Assembly (NCBI GenBank): GCA_964458325.1
Contig: CAYWIM010000077.1
Location: 1 to 23,728, forward strand
Direction of reading: 5' to 3'
DNA: 23,728 nucleotides
DNA from: JAGMXM01 sp964458325
GTDB taxonomy: Bacteria; Verrucomicrobiota; Verrucomicrobiia; Limisphaerales; UBA1319
A program made the translations under genes and the position numbers. Positions 7,370 through 14,803 of this stretch are shown here, piece after piece. A model generated the notes under the pieces. That model was not told the DNA's origin and ran no database searches. It saw nothing but the letters and a program-made list of their open reading frames with translations. Position 1 is the stretch's first letter; the number at the start of each line of letters is the position of its first letter.

Positions 7370-8806
7370 TCACGGGCTCTCGACGGCGCGCTCCCGAGCG
7401 GGATGCAATCCGAGCTGCCGCAGCTTCTCGCGCATCCGAAGCCGGCTGATGCCCAGCCAGCGAGCGGCTCTGGCCTGGTTGCCCCGAGCGCGGCGGATCG
7501 ACTGCGCATAGAGCTCAGGCTCGAGGTCGGCGATCATTTGCGCCAGCCCGTTTTGGGCCTCGCCACGCTCGATCCGGCTGAGCAGGTCGGACACGTAGGC
7601 AGCGTGGGGCAGGCCGGCGGCGGGGGCCGGCAGGCGGCCTTTAGCCAAGGCCTCCTTGACATGCTCGAGGCGGATCGTGAAGCCGCGCGCCAGGAGCATG
7701 GCCTGGCGGATGACGTTCTCCAACTCACGCACGTTGCCCGGCCAGGATTGCCGCTGCAGGTGCTCGATGGCCTCGGGCTGAATCGATCCCCCGCCCTCCC
7801 CCGCCTCCGGACGATGCTTCAGCAGAAAGTGCCGCGCCATGTCGGGAATATCCTCGGCGTGCTGGGCCAGGGGCGGCAGGCGGATCGTCACCACGCTCAG
7901 GCGATAGTAGAGGTCTTCGCGGAACTCCTTCTCCTGGATCGCTGCCTCCAGATCGCGATGCGTCGCCGCAATCACCCGCACATCCACGGGTATGGTTTCC
8001 CGGCCTCCCACGCGCTGGATGGTCTTCTCCTGCAGCACCCGCAACATCTTGGTTTGCAGCGCCGTGTTCATGTCGCCGATCTCGTCCAGAAACAGCGTGC
8101 CCCCATGGGCCTGCTCAAACCGGCCAATCCGCCGGCTGTCGGCCCCTGTGAACGCGCCCCGCTCGTGCCCGAACAGCTCGCTCTCGAGCAGATGCTCGGG
8201 GATCGCAGAGCAGTTCACCGCGACGAACGGCGCGGCAGCGCGGTCGCTGTGCTGGTAGAGCGCGCGCGCCACGAGCTCCTTGCCCGTGCCCGTCTCCCCG
8301 CGAATCAGGACCGTCACGGACGTAGCCGAGACGCGCCCGATTTCCTTGTAGAGCGCCTGCATCACGCGGCTGCGCCCCACCAGGGCCGGCCGTCCCGAAA
8401 GCGTCTCGCCCATTTCCACCGGCTCGGACATCAGCCGGCTGGTTTCCAGCGCCTGGACCATGATGTCCAGCAGCTCCTCCATCTCGAAGGGCTTGGGAAC
8501 ATAATCGAACGCGCCCCACCGCGTGGCTTCGATCGCGGTCTCCGTCGTGCCATGGGCCGTGATCAGGATGATGGGCAGCTTGGGCCGTGCCTGGTGCAGC
8601 CGCCGGACGATGGTGAGCCCATCGGCTCCAGGCAGCTTGAGATCGCTGATCACCAGGTCGTACGGCTCCGCCAGCGCGCGCTCCAGACCGTCGTCTCCGC
8701 GGACGACCACGGTGACGTCGTAGCCCTCCGCGGCCATCACCTTCTGCATCCCGCCGGCGATGGCCCGGTCATCCTCGATCAGCAGTATTCTCAGTGAACT
8801 CTTCAT
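7370..8806 (-). CDS. NtrC-type sigma-54-dependent response regulator
   Basis: This is a DNA-binding activator of RNA polymerase with sigma-54, switched on by phosphorylation. The 478 residues hold three parts. The receiver (about 5-120) has acidic pocket E11/D12/D13, phospho-acceptor D55, T83 and K105. The AAA+ domain (about 140-375) has Walker A GETGTGKE at 170-177, the sigma-54 contact loop GAFTGA at 217-222 and Walker B near 236-242. The C-terminal Fis-type helix-turn-helix covers about 435-470. All key residues are intact, so it should be active. Its start lies inside the end of the kinase gene (38-base overlap), so the two are co-translated. Genes regulated are unknown; the palindrome and sigma-54 site at 10027-10143 beyond the kinase are the obvious local candidates. 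Confidence 0.93.
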   Translation of the reverse strand: MKSSLRILLIEDDRAIAGGMQKVMAAEGYDVTVVVRGDDGLERALAEPYDLVISDLKLPGADGLTIVRRLHQARPKLPIILITAHGTTETAIEATRWGAFDYVPKPFEMEELLDIMVQALETSRLMSEPVEMGETLSGRPALVGRSRVMQALYKEIGRVSATSVTVLIRGETGTGKELVARALYQHSDRAAAPFVAVNCSAIPEHLLESELFGHERGAFTGADSRRIGRFEQAHGGTLFLDEIGDMNTALQTKMLRVLQEKTIQRVGGRETIPVDVRVIAATHRDLEAAIQEKEFREDLYYRLSVVTIRLPPLAQHAEDIPDMARHFLLKHRPEAGEGGGSIQPEAIEHLQRQSWPGNVRELENVIRQAMLLARGFTIRLEHVKEALAKGRLPAPAAGLPHAAYVSDLLSRIERGEAQNGLAQMIADLEPELYAQSIRRARGNQARAARWLGISRLRMREKLRQLGLHPARERAVESP

Positions 8807-9791
8807 AATCCGGCGCTCGAGGCAGCACCAATCGGAACGTGGTGCCGCGGCCGACCCTGGTGTCGTATTCCATCACGCCGCCGTGCTGCTCGACGATTCT
8901 CGCGGCGATGGGCAGGCCCAGGCCGGTCCCGTTTTCCCGGGTGGTGAAAAAGGGATCGAAAAGCCGCCGCACCACTTCCGGCGGCATCCCTTTGCCTGTA
9001 TCCGCCACTTCGATCTCGATCGTCTCGGCCATGCGCCCCCCCAGCGCCTGGGCGGCCGTCCGTGCGCGCAAGGTCACCGCGCCGGCCCCCTGGATGCTTT
9101 GGCCTCCATTGTCGACGAGATTGATCAGGACTTGCTTGAGCTGCTGGGGATCGGCCCGCAGCCACGCCGCGGGGGGGGCCTCCACCAGCAGTCGAACCGA
9201 TCTCTTGGCCAGCTGCGGCCGCAGAAGGTCGCCGGCCTCCCGCAACAGCGTTCCTACCGCCACGCGCTCGAAGCTCGGCTCGGACGGCCGGGCGAACTGG
9301 AGGAAATCGTTCACGATTCTCTCCAGCCGGTGGATCTCATCGCTGATCACCTGCGCGTCGTCCCGCGCCGACGCAATGTCCGACAGGCTCCGTTTCAAGC
9401 TGAACAGCCGCACCTTGATGGCCGTGAGCGGGTTCCGGATTTCGTGGGCGATGCCGGCGGCAAAAACGCCCAGCGACGCGAGCTTCTCCTGGCGATCGAG
9501 GTGGATTCGGCTTTCGCTCAGCTCGGCCCGGAGCGGCCCGATGAGCCGCCGGTAGAAAACGGCCACGACCGCCGCGCCGGCGCCCGCCACGAGTACCAAG
9601 GACAAGAACCAGACCCGCTGCAGCGAATCCAGCGTCCTGCTCGATGCCAATGGCCGCGGCCGGTCCTCGAGCTCGATGCGCAGCTGGTGGATCTGCCGCC
9701 AAGCCGCCCGCTCGATCCACACCACCACACCGAGCACCAGCGCCGCCGCCACCACAAACTCGATCAGCCGAGACCTGGAGGCCGCTTTCAT
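8769..9791 (-). CDS. Membrane sensor histidine kinase, partner of the NtrC-type regulator
   Basis: This is an inner-membrane kinase that would phosphorylate the overlapping regulator. Starting at ATG 9791 it has 340 residues; a GTG immediately upstream at 9794 would add one. Two transmembrane helices (about 11-28 and 60-81) flank only about 30 extracytoplasmic residues, so there is no normal sensor domain. The HisKA H-box is AHEIRNPLTA, with the phospho-histidine at about 116. The catalytic domain shows the N-box (NLVDNGGQS), G1 (DTGKGMP), F-box (FDPFF) and G2 (GTGLGLPI). The layout matches NtrB/ZraS-like kinases that feed sigma-54 activators. With so small a loop, the signal may be sensed within the membrane, through the linker, or via a partner protein. 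Confidence 0.93.
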   Translation of the reverse strand: MKAASRSRLIEFVVAAALVLGVVVWIERAAWRQIHQLRIELEDRPRPLASSRTLDSLQRVWFLSLVLVAGAGAAVVAVFYRRLIGPLRAELSESRIHLDRQEKLASLGVFAAGIAHEIRNPLTAIKVRLFSLKRSLSDIASARDDAQVISDEIHRLERIVNDFLQFARPSEPSFERVAVGTLLREAGDLLRPQLAKRSVRLLVEAPPAAWLRADPQQLKQVLINLVDNGGQSIQGAGAVTLRARTAAQALGGRMAETIEIEVADTGKGMPPEVVRRLFDPFFTTRENGTGLGLPIAARIVEQHGGVMEYDTRVGRGTTFRLVLPRAPDYEEFTENTADRG

Positions 9792-10026
9792 CACAGTGGC
9801 ACACCGCGGACCTGACCTGGTCCGCCCCGAACCAGCCGGTGCTGTCGTCCTTTGTCTGTAACCGCCAATAACGCCATCAATTCACCCCTCGCCGCAGCAT
9901 GCGCAATGCCTCGTATGCTGCCAGCTTCAGCACCTTTCGGACCAGCATGGTATCGGATCCACACCCGCAGATCCACGCGAATTGACGCCGAGGGAGGCGC
10001 CTCGGGGGAGCGCGCAGGCACGGCAG

Positions 10027-10042
10027 ATGCCACCGGTGGCAT
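10027..10042. promoter_or_regulatory. 16-bp perfect palindrome, candidate enhancer site for the NtrC-type activator
   Basis: ATGCCACCGGTGGCAT reads identically on both strands. Its centre lies about 100 bases upstream of the sigma-54 -24 element, hence about 120 bases upstream of the predicted transcription start. Dimeric NtrC-family activators typically bind such palindromes at that distance. That the neighbouring regulator is the binder is inference. Confidence 0.5.
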
Positions 10043-10127
10043 GCGATGTTCCATCGCGGCCGCTCGGATGCAGCCCACACGATGCTGCGACGGTGGTCCT
10101 CGGCGGTTTTTCGGCCGGCGTCCCGCA

Positions 10128-10143
10128 TGGCACGACTCTAGCT
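10128..10143 (+). promoter_or_regulatory. Candidate sigma-54 promoter upstream of hpf
   Basis: TGGCACGACTCTAGCT matches the -24/-12 consensus TGGCACGRNNNTTGCW except for one base (TAGC in place of TTGC). The invariant GG and GC are exactly 12 bases apart. The predicted start is near 10154, which leaves a 45- to 75-base leader before the two possible hpf starts. The same -24 heptamer also occurs by chance elsewhere in the window without a good -12 part. Confidence 0.5.
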
Positions 10144-10198
10144 GCCAAGCGGGATTGAGCCCTGCGCGGATCCCGAGAGAGCGCGGCGCGAAAACACC

Positions 10199-10579
10199 AT
10201 GGCGCTCGCCAAGCGCCACCTGCGATCCATGAAACTGATATTCAAACAGCTTGCGGAACGTCCAAACCCCGCCTTGGCGGAGCATGTCCGCGGCCAGTTG
10301 GCGAAGCTGGAGGAGCGGATCGCGATCGAATCGGCGCACATCGCGCTGCTCCGGAATCCGAGCCATCCTCCGTTCCGGGTCACCGCCCATCTCGAGGTGC
10401 CAGGCCCTGACCTGCGAGCCGACGAATCGGGCTACACGCCCGTGGCCGCCTTGGACAGAGCTTTCTCCAGCCTCGCCGAGCAGGCGCGGATTCGAAAACT
10501 GAAGCGGCCGGACCGGATCGAAGGGCGCGGGCGCCGGCTCAACGGCCCCGCGCGCACCGTGACCGGGCGGCGACCATGA
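10199..10579 (+). CDS. hpf: Short ribosome hibernation-promoting factor (HPF/RaiA family)
   Basis: This protein likely binds the 30S decoding channel and stores or silences ribosomes in slow growth. The product is 126 residues from ATG 10199, or 116 from the in-frame ATG 10229, which begins MKLIFKQL as HPF proteins usually do; neither has a strong ribosome-binding site. The match is to the S30AE pattern: a KQL strand, PALAEHVRGQLAKLEER helix, HIALL strand, FRVTAHLEVPG strand, LRADESGYTPVAALDRAF and a final basic helix. It resembles E. coli RaiA along most of its length, and the long-form C-terminal dimerisation domain is absent. Its stop overlaps the antiporter start (ATGA, 10576-10579). A candidate sigma-54 promoter lies upstream; in E. 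coli hpf sits next to rpoN, so a sigma-54 link has precedent. Confidence 0.82.
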   Translation: MALAKRHLRSMKLIFKQLAERPNPALAEHVRGQLAKLEERIAIESAHIALLRNPSHPPFRVTAHLEVPGPDLRADESGYTPVAALDRAFSSLAEQARIRKLKRPDRIEGRGRRLNGPARTVTGRRP

Positions 10580-12867
10580 TCGCGATCGATTTCATCCAGG
10601 ATTTTGGCGTCGTCGTCCTGCTGGCCGCAGGCATTGGATGGCTCTGCCAGCAAATCGGCCTGCCGGTCGTGCTCGGCTACCTGACGGTGGGCATCCTGGT
10701 CGGACCCCATGCGCCCTCGCTGGCGCTCATCACCGATCCGGGCCGAATCCAGACCCTCGCTCAGCTCGGGCTGGTGTTCCTGATCTTCTCGGTGGGCCAG
10801 GGACTGCGCCTGCAGCGGTTGATCCGGACCGGATGGCCGCTGATCCTGGCGACGATGCTCATCGCGATCATTCTCCTGAACATCTGCCGCATGTTCGGAG
10901 CGGCGATGGGCTGGCCGGCCGAGCAAGGCATCGTGCTGGCGGCCTTGTTCATGGTGTCGAGCACGGCCATCATCGGCAAGAGCCTCCATGAGACGAACAC
11001 CCTGCATGCAGGCTACGGCCAGACGGCGCTGACCGTCACCGCCCTGGACGACCTGGTGGCCGTCGTCATGCTGACGGTGCTGACGTCGATGGTCCAGGCG
11101 GGAAACAGCGATCCGGTTACGGTGCTCGGCACAGTGCTGCGCCTGAATGCGGTCCTGATCAGCCTGGTCATCGTGGCCCTGCTGGGGGTGCCGCCTCTGC
11201 TGCGGGTGCTGGGCCGGCGCGCATTGCCCGAGGTGCAGACCCTGTTCATCGTGGGGCTCCTCCTTCTCATGGCCCTGCTCTCCGCCAAATCCGGCTTCTC
11301 GGCCGCCCTCGGCGCGTTCGTCCTGGGCGCCATCGTGTCCAGCGCCGGGCTGACATCTCAGATTGAACGGGCCATGCCCGGCCTCTGCGACGTGTTCGGT
11401 GCGGTGTTCTTCGTGGCCATGGGGATGCTGTTCGATTTCGAGATCCTGATCCGGGTCTGGCCCCTTGCGCTGGGCCTGTTCGTTCTGGCGGTTCTCGGTC
11501 GATTTCTGGCGTCCTCCTTCGCGCTGATGGCCGTTGGCCAGCCGGCCAGCGATGCGCTCAAGGCCGGTATCTCGCTCACGGCCATCGGCGAGTTCACCTT
11601 GATCCTCGCCATGGTCGCCGTCGAAGGCGGACTGGCGCCGGCGTCGTTCTACTCGATCGCGGTCACCCTGTGTCTTCTGACCGCCGCGACCACTCCCGTC
11701 CTGATCCGGCACGCTCCCGCCATCGCCGATCGGCTCGAGCGGCTCGAGCCCGAGCGGATCCGGCTCTGGATCGGCCTCTACCACGACTGGATCGGGCAGC
11801 TCCGGCAGCGCCAGCGCGCTCACCGTCTCTGGCAAGCGATCGGTCCGCGTCTGGTCCAAATGGCGGTCCAGCTTCTCTTGATTTCCGGCCTGCTGCTGCT
11901 GGCAGCCCCGTTGCACGGCCTTGTTCGGAAGTGGCTCGGCCCCGAGTGGCCTGCGCCTTACGCGATGCCTATCGTGTTCTGGCTCGTCTTCGGCGTTCTG
12001 CTCCTGGCGCCGCTGGTGGCCCTCTGGCGCCAGATCGAAGCGGTCTCGATGATCTGCGCCGATGCGGCCACCCAAGGCCGTGCCCACCGCGCTGTCTTTG
12101 GCCCGCTCTTCCAGGTGTTCCTTCAGATCGCCGCCGGGACCGGAATGGGCCTCTGGCTGGCCACGCTCCTGCCGCTGGACCTGCTGAGCGGATGGCCTCT
12201 GGCGTGCCTGTCGATCCTCCTGGCCGCCCTCGCAGCGGTTCTTTGGCGGAGTCTGATCCGATGGCACAGCCAAATCGAAATCGAGCTGCGCTCCCAGCTC
12301 GCCGACGCGCCCTTCGGACTCCCTTCCGCCATCACCGCCGAGACCACGAATCCGCACCGCTGGCAAATCCGCGCCGCCGACATCCTCATCCGGCCCGGCT
12401 CGCGTGCGGTCCGCCGATCGATCCGCCGGCTGCCCTTCCGCGATCGCTTCTCCTGCACCGTTGTCGCCATCGACCGCCAAGGGGTCAGCTTGCGAAATCC
12501 ATCGCCGGACACGATGCTGTTTCCCCAGGACAAGCTCCTGTTGATGGGCCGCGACGAGGACCTTCGCCGTGCGGATCGATGGCTCAACACGATCGAAGAA
12601 TCCGATGCGGGGAACGGCGACGACCTCCCGATGGGCGACTTGAGCCTCCAACCGCTCGAGGTGCCGCGGACGTCCAAACACCTCGGAAAACCTCTGGCCG
12701 AGCTCGCCTGGGGCGCTCATTGGGCTGTCCAGGTCGTCGGGATCGAGCGCGACCATGCCACCGTCGTCAGCCCCGGCCCCTCCGAAACCCTCCAGCCCGG
12801 CGACCAGTTGCTTGTGCTGGGCGCGCCCGACCAGATTCGCGAGCTCGCTTTCTGGCTGTCGACCTGA
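10576..12867 (+). CDS. CPA2-family monovalent cation/proton antiporter with two C-terminal RCK_C (TrkA-C) domains
   Basis: This is an inner-membrane exchanger, probably moving K+ or Na+ out against H+ to set cytoplasmic pH and ion balance. The 763 residues start with the KefB-like sequence VVLLAAGIGWLCQQIGLPVVLGYLTVGILVGP, with roughly 12 helices to about 385 and more hydrophobic segments at about 425-560. The membrane core has the aspartate pair D158-D159 (ALDDLVAVV), where Kef proteins usually carry Q-D; paired aspartates are typical of electrogenic CPA2 members. Two TrkA-C-like ligand domains follow (about 605-675 and 698-760). The nucleotide-binding KTN domain of KefC is missing, so control by NAD(H) or glutathione adducts is unlikely. 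It is translationally coupled to hpf. Confidence 0.88.
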   Translation: MIAIDFIQDFGVVVLLAAGIGWLCQQIGLPVVLGYLTVGILVGPHAPSLALITDPGRIQTLAQLGLVFLIFSVGQGLRLQRLIRTGWPLILATMLIAIILLNICRMFGAAMGWPAEQGIVLAALFMVSSTAIIGKSLHETNTLHAGYGQTALTVTALDDLVAVVMLTVLTSMVQAGNSDPVTVLGTVLRLNAVLISLVIVALLGVPPLLRVLGRRALPEVQTLFIVGLLLLMALLSAKSGFSAALGAFVLGAIVSSAGLTSQIERAMPGLCDVFGAVFFVAMGMLFDFEILIRVWPLALGLFVLAVLGRFLASSFALMAVGQPASDALKAGISLTAIGEFTLILAMVAVEGGLAPASFYSIAVTLCLLTAATTPVLIRHAPAIADRLERLEPERIRLWIGLYHDWIGQLRQRQRAHRLWQAIGPRLVQMAVQLLLISGLLLLAAPLHGLVRKWLGPEWPAPYAMPIVFWLVFGVLLLAPLVALWRQIEAVSMICADAATQGRAHRAVFGPLFQVFLQIAAGTGMGLWLATLLPLDLLSGWPLACLSILLAALAAVLWRSLIRWHSQIEIELRSQLADAPFGLPSAITAETTNPHRWQIRAADILIRPGSRAVRRSIRRLPFRDRFSCTVVAIDRQGVSLRNPSPDTMLFPQDKLLLMGRDEDLRRADRWLNTIEESDAGNGDDLPMGDLSLQPLEVPRTSKHLGKPLAELAWGAHWAVQVVGIERDHATVVSPGPSETLQPGDQLLVLGAPDQIRELAFWLST

Positions 12868-12927
12868 AGCCCAGCGGGCTTCCGCGGCGCCCATCATTCT
12901 CCTGAACCTATAACCCCCACCTAAATC

Positions 12928-13335
12928 ATGACTGCCGAACGCTCGATCTACATCACCGCCACCGACATGACCCGCCTCCGATCGCTGGTCGCGGCTCAGA
13001 AGAACTCACGGGAAGACGTGAAAGCCCTGAGCGCCGAACTGGATCGAGCCCATGTGGTCGTTCCAGCTGAGATCCCGCGGGACGTCATCACGATGAACTC
13101 GAAAGCTCGGCTGCGCGAGTTGGTCACGGATGACGTGATGACCTACACGCTGGTCTTCCCCGACCAAGCCAACTACGAAGCGCGGCGCATCTCGGTCCTT
13201 GCGCCCATCGGCATGGCCATGCTGGGCCAGCGCGAGGGAGACGAGTTCGAATGGGTGGTGCCAGCGGGCTGCGTCCGCCTCCGGGTGGAGAAGGTCATCT
13301 ACCAGCCCGAGGCGGCCGGCCATTTCCATCTTTGA
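12928..13335 (+). CDS. rnk: Rnk-like GreA/GreB-family protein
   Basis: This is a small RNA-polymerase secondary-channel protein, historically called regulator of nucleoside diphosphate kinase. The 135 residues begin with a short helical arm (about 8-45), much shorter than the GreA coiled coil. The C-terminal FKBP-like fold carries typical Rnk phrases: VITMNSKARLREL at about 54-66, YTLVFPDQAN near 72-81, and LAPIGMAMLGQREGDEFEW at about 90-108. It follows the antiporter after 60 bases with no clear Shine-Dalgarno, and may be part of the hpf operon. Its stop is only three bases from the stop of the convergent aminotransferase, leaving no room for a separate terminator. Rnk in E. coli is linked to nucleotide pools and stationary phase, which fits the neighbouring hibernation factor. 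Confidence 0.85.
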   Translation: MTAERSIYITATDMTRLRSLVAAQKNSREDVKALSAELDRAHVVVPAEIPRDVITMNSKARLRELVTDDVMTYTLVFPDQANYEARRISVLAPIGMAMLGQREGDEFEWVVPAGCVRLRVEKVIYQPEAAGHFHL

Positions 13336-13338
13336 TTG

Positions 13339-14697
13339 CTAGGCCTTCGCAAGCGTCGCGCTGTGCGCCCGGATCTTTCGAATGGCCTCGATGATGTGAT
13401 CCATGTCGCCGCGCTCGGCCAGGAGCAGGTTCTGGGTCATGGCGACGGTCGTGGCGCACACCTGGCGGTTGCCCTTCAACTCCTGGAAGCTGTCCCGGTA
13501 AGCCTTGAGCCTCTGGGGGCTGAAGAGCCGCTTGAACCCGCGCGACTCGATCGCCTCGTCCAGCAGGCCGTCCAAATACTGTTCGTGGTAGACGCTCGAG
13601 ACCGGGACGCCCTCGGCGCCGAGGGCGCGCATGAAATGATCCCGGCTCAGGCCGCTGAACTCGCGCGAGTCGTACCGGAACGGATAGAGATGCCAGACGG
13701 CGCGGCTGTCGGCAGGCAGGCGCACCGGCTGCACGCCCGGGATCTGGCGAAGCTGGGCGCTCAGGTAATCGGCGTTGGCGCGCCGGCGTGCGGTGTCGCT
13801 CACCAGCTTGTCCAGCTGCTGGGTGAGGATGGCCGCCTGGAAATGCTGCATCCGATAATTGCTCCCGCGGGTGAAATAGGTGCGCTCCCCTTTGAAGCTG
13901 CCGGTAGCGCGCCCGCAGTTGTGGAATGCGGTGCAACGGTCCATGAGCGCGTCGCTGTTGCCGGTGACGGCGCCGCCCTCGCCAGAAGGCAGGTGCTTGG
14001 ATTCCTGGAAGCTGAAGCAGCCCAGGTCGCCCAGCGTGCCGCACTTGCGGCCATGGTATTCGGCCAGCCATGCCTGGCAGGCGTCCTCGACCACCGCAAG
14101 CTGATGTCGCTTGGCGATCGCATTGATCGGATCCATGTCGCACGGCAGCCCAAAGATGTGCACCGGCAGGATCGCCCGGGTGCGGTCGGTGATCCGGCTT
14201 TCGATCGATGCGGGATCCATGGTGAGCGTGGCCGGATCGGTATCGGCAAACACGGGCAGCGCCTTGTTGATGAGGACCGCGTTGTAGGTGGCGATGAAGG
14301 TGTAGGGCGACACGATCACCTCGTCTCCGGCATCCACATCCATGACATGCAAGGAGACCAGCAGTGCGGTGGTGCCGCTTGCGGTCGCCAGACAGCGCTT
14401 GGCGCCCATCAGCTTCGCATAGGCCTCCTCGAATTCAGCCACCGTCTGACCCGATCCCCGAAACCACCGGCGGCTCCGAAGCACCTCCAGAACGGCAGGC
14501 TCCCATGACTCGCGCCAGGTCGGCCATGCAGGCCATCCCCCCGCATGCGCGGGCTTCCCGCCCAGCAAGGCCGGGCGAGCCGTTTCCGCCGCAAACAGGT
14601 TCGCACCCTGCCCGCTGCCCAGCCAGGTCAACGCCGCCGACCCCGCCGCCGCATTTTGAATGAACCCGCGCCGAGTAAGTTTATTTTGCTTGTGCAT
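13339..14697 (-). CDS. DegT/DnrJ/EryC1/StrS-family PLP aminotransferase with a Tat signal
   Basis: This is a fold-type I pyridoxal-phosphate enzyme; relatives transaminate keto-sugars for surface polysaccharides. From ATG 14697 the product has 452 residues. A twin-arginine signal (TRRGFIQ, R9-R10, then NAAAGSAALTWLGSG) opens it, and the enzyme starts near 45. The family landmarks are SGTTA (107-111, phosphate loop), EDACQA with the pyridine-binding D205, and the Schiff-base lysine K234 in FQESKHLPSGEGG. The open frame continues upstream but becomes antisense to the next gene, so it was trimmed. Most family members are cytoplasmic, so predicted export of a folded, cofactor-loaded enzyme is odd. 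Tat-tagged relatives are known in Planctomycetes and Verrucomicrobia from general knowledge. Its substrate is unknown. Confidence 0.88.
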   Translation of the reverse strand: MHKQNKLTRRGFIQNAAAGSAALTWLGSGQGANLFAAETARPALLGGKPAHAGGWPAWPTWRESWEPAVLEVLRSRRWFRGSGQTVAEFEEAYAKLMGAKRCLATASGTTALLVSLHVMDVDAGDEVIVSPYTFIATYNAVLINKALPVFADTDPATLTMDPASIESRITDRTRAILPVHIFGLPCDMDPINAIAKRHQLAVVEDACQAWLAEYHGRKCGTLGDLGCFSFQESKHLPSGEGGAVTGNSDALMDRCTAFHNCGRATGSFKGERTYFTRGSNYRMQHFQAAILTQQLDKLVSDTARRRANADYLSAQLRQIPGVQPVRLPADSRAVWHLYPFRYDSREFSGLSRDHFMRALGAEGVPVSSVYHEQYLDGLLDEAIESRGFKRLFSPQRLKAYRDSFQELKGNRQVCATTVAMTQNLLLAERGDMDHIIEAIRKIRAHSATLAKA

Positions 14698-14761
14698 GCT
14701 CCGTTGTTGTTTGGTTGGCTGAGCCCTACAAGTACATCCAAGGCAGCGTTCGTCAAGCCTG

Positions 14762-14799
14762 GGCTGGCACGGTCGCCAGCCAAGCATGCCGGCAGCCGG
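14762..14799 (-). promoter_or_regulatory. Intercistronic hairpin region before the DegT gene
   Basis: GGCTGGC at 14762-14768 and GCCAGCC at 14775-14781 form a perfect 7-base stem with a 6-base loop. A further GCCGGC-A-GCCGGC block lies at about 14787-14799. This sits in the 106-base gap after the TolB-like gene. No T-run follows, so it may be an RNA-stabilising or attenuating structure rather than a terminator. Confidence 0.4.
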
Positions 14800-14803
14800 C
14801 CCG

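Larger units (their letters stand above)
9792..10198. other. Divergent regulatory gap between the kinase and hpf
   Basis: About 400 bases separate the divergent kinase and hibernation-factor genes. Open frames crossing it look like GC-rich noise, rich in Arg, Ala and Pro with no family resemblance. The notable content is a 16-base perfect palindrome (10027-10042) and a sigma-54 promoter match (10128-10143), both placed to serve hpf. No matching promoter for the kinase gene was recognised. Confidence 0.6.

Noticed and set aside
9852..10232. Open frame of 126 codons in the kinase-hpf gap
   Set aside because: Its composition is random-looking, it has no family match, and it crosses the palindrome and sigma-54 promoter.
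10432..12897. Very long open frame on the minus strand opposite the antiporter
   Set aside because: Its composition (Gln, Arg, Asp, His) is that of a GC-rich antisense shadow; the plus-strand frame has clear membrane helices and family motifs.
14766..14781. TGGCACG heptamer as a sigma-54 promoter before the DegT gene
   Set aside because: It is on the plus strand, facing away from the gene, and the -12 part (CCAGC) does not match; it belongs to a hairpin stem.
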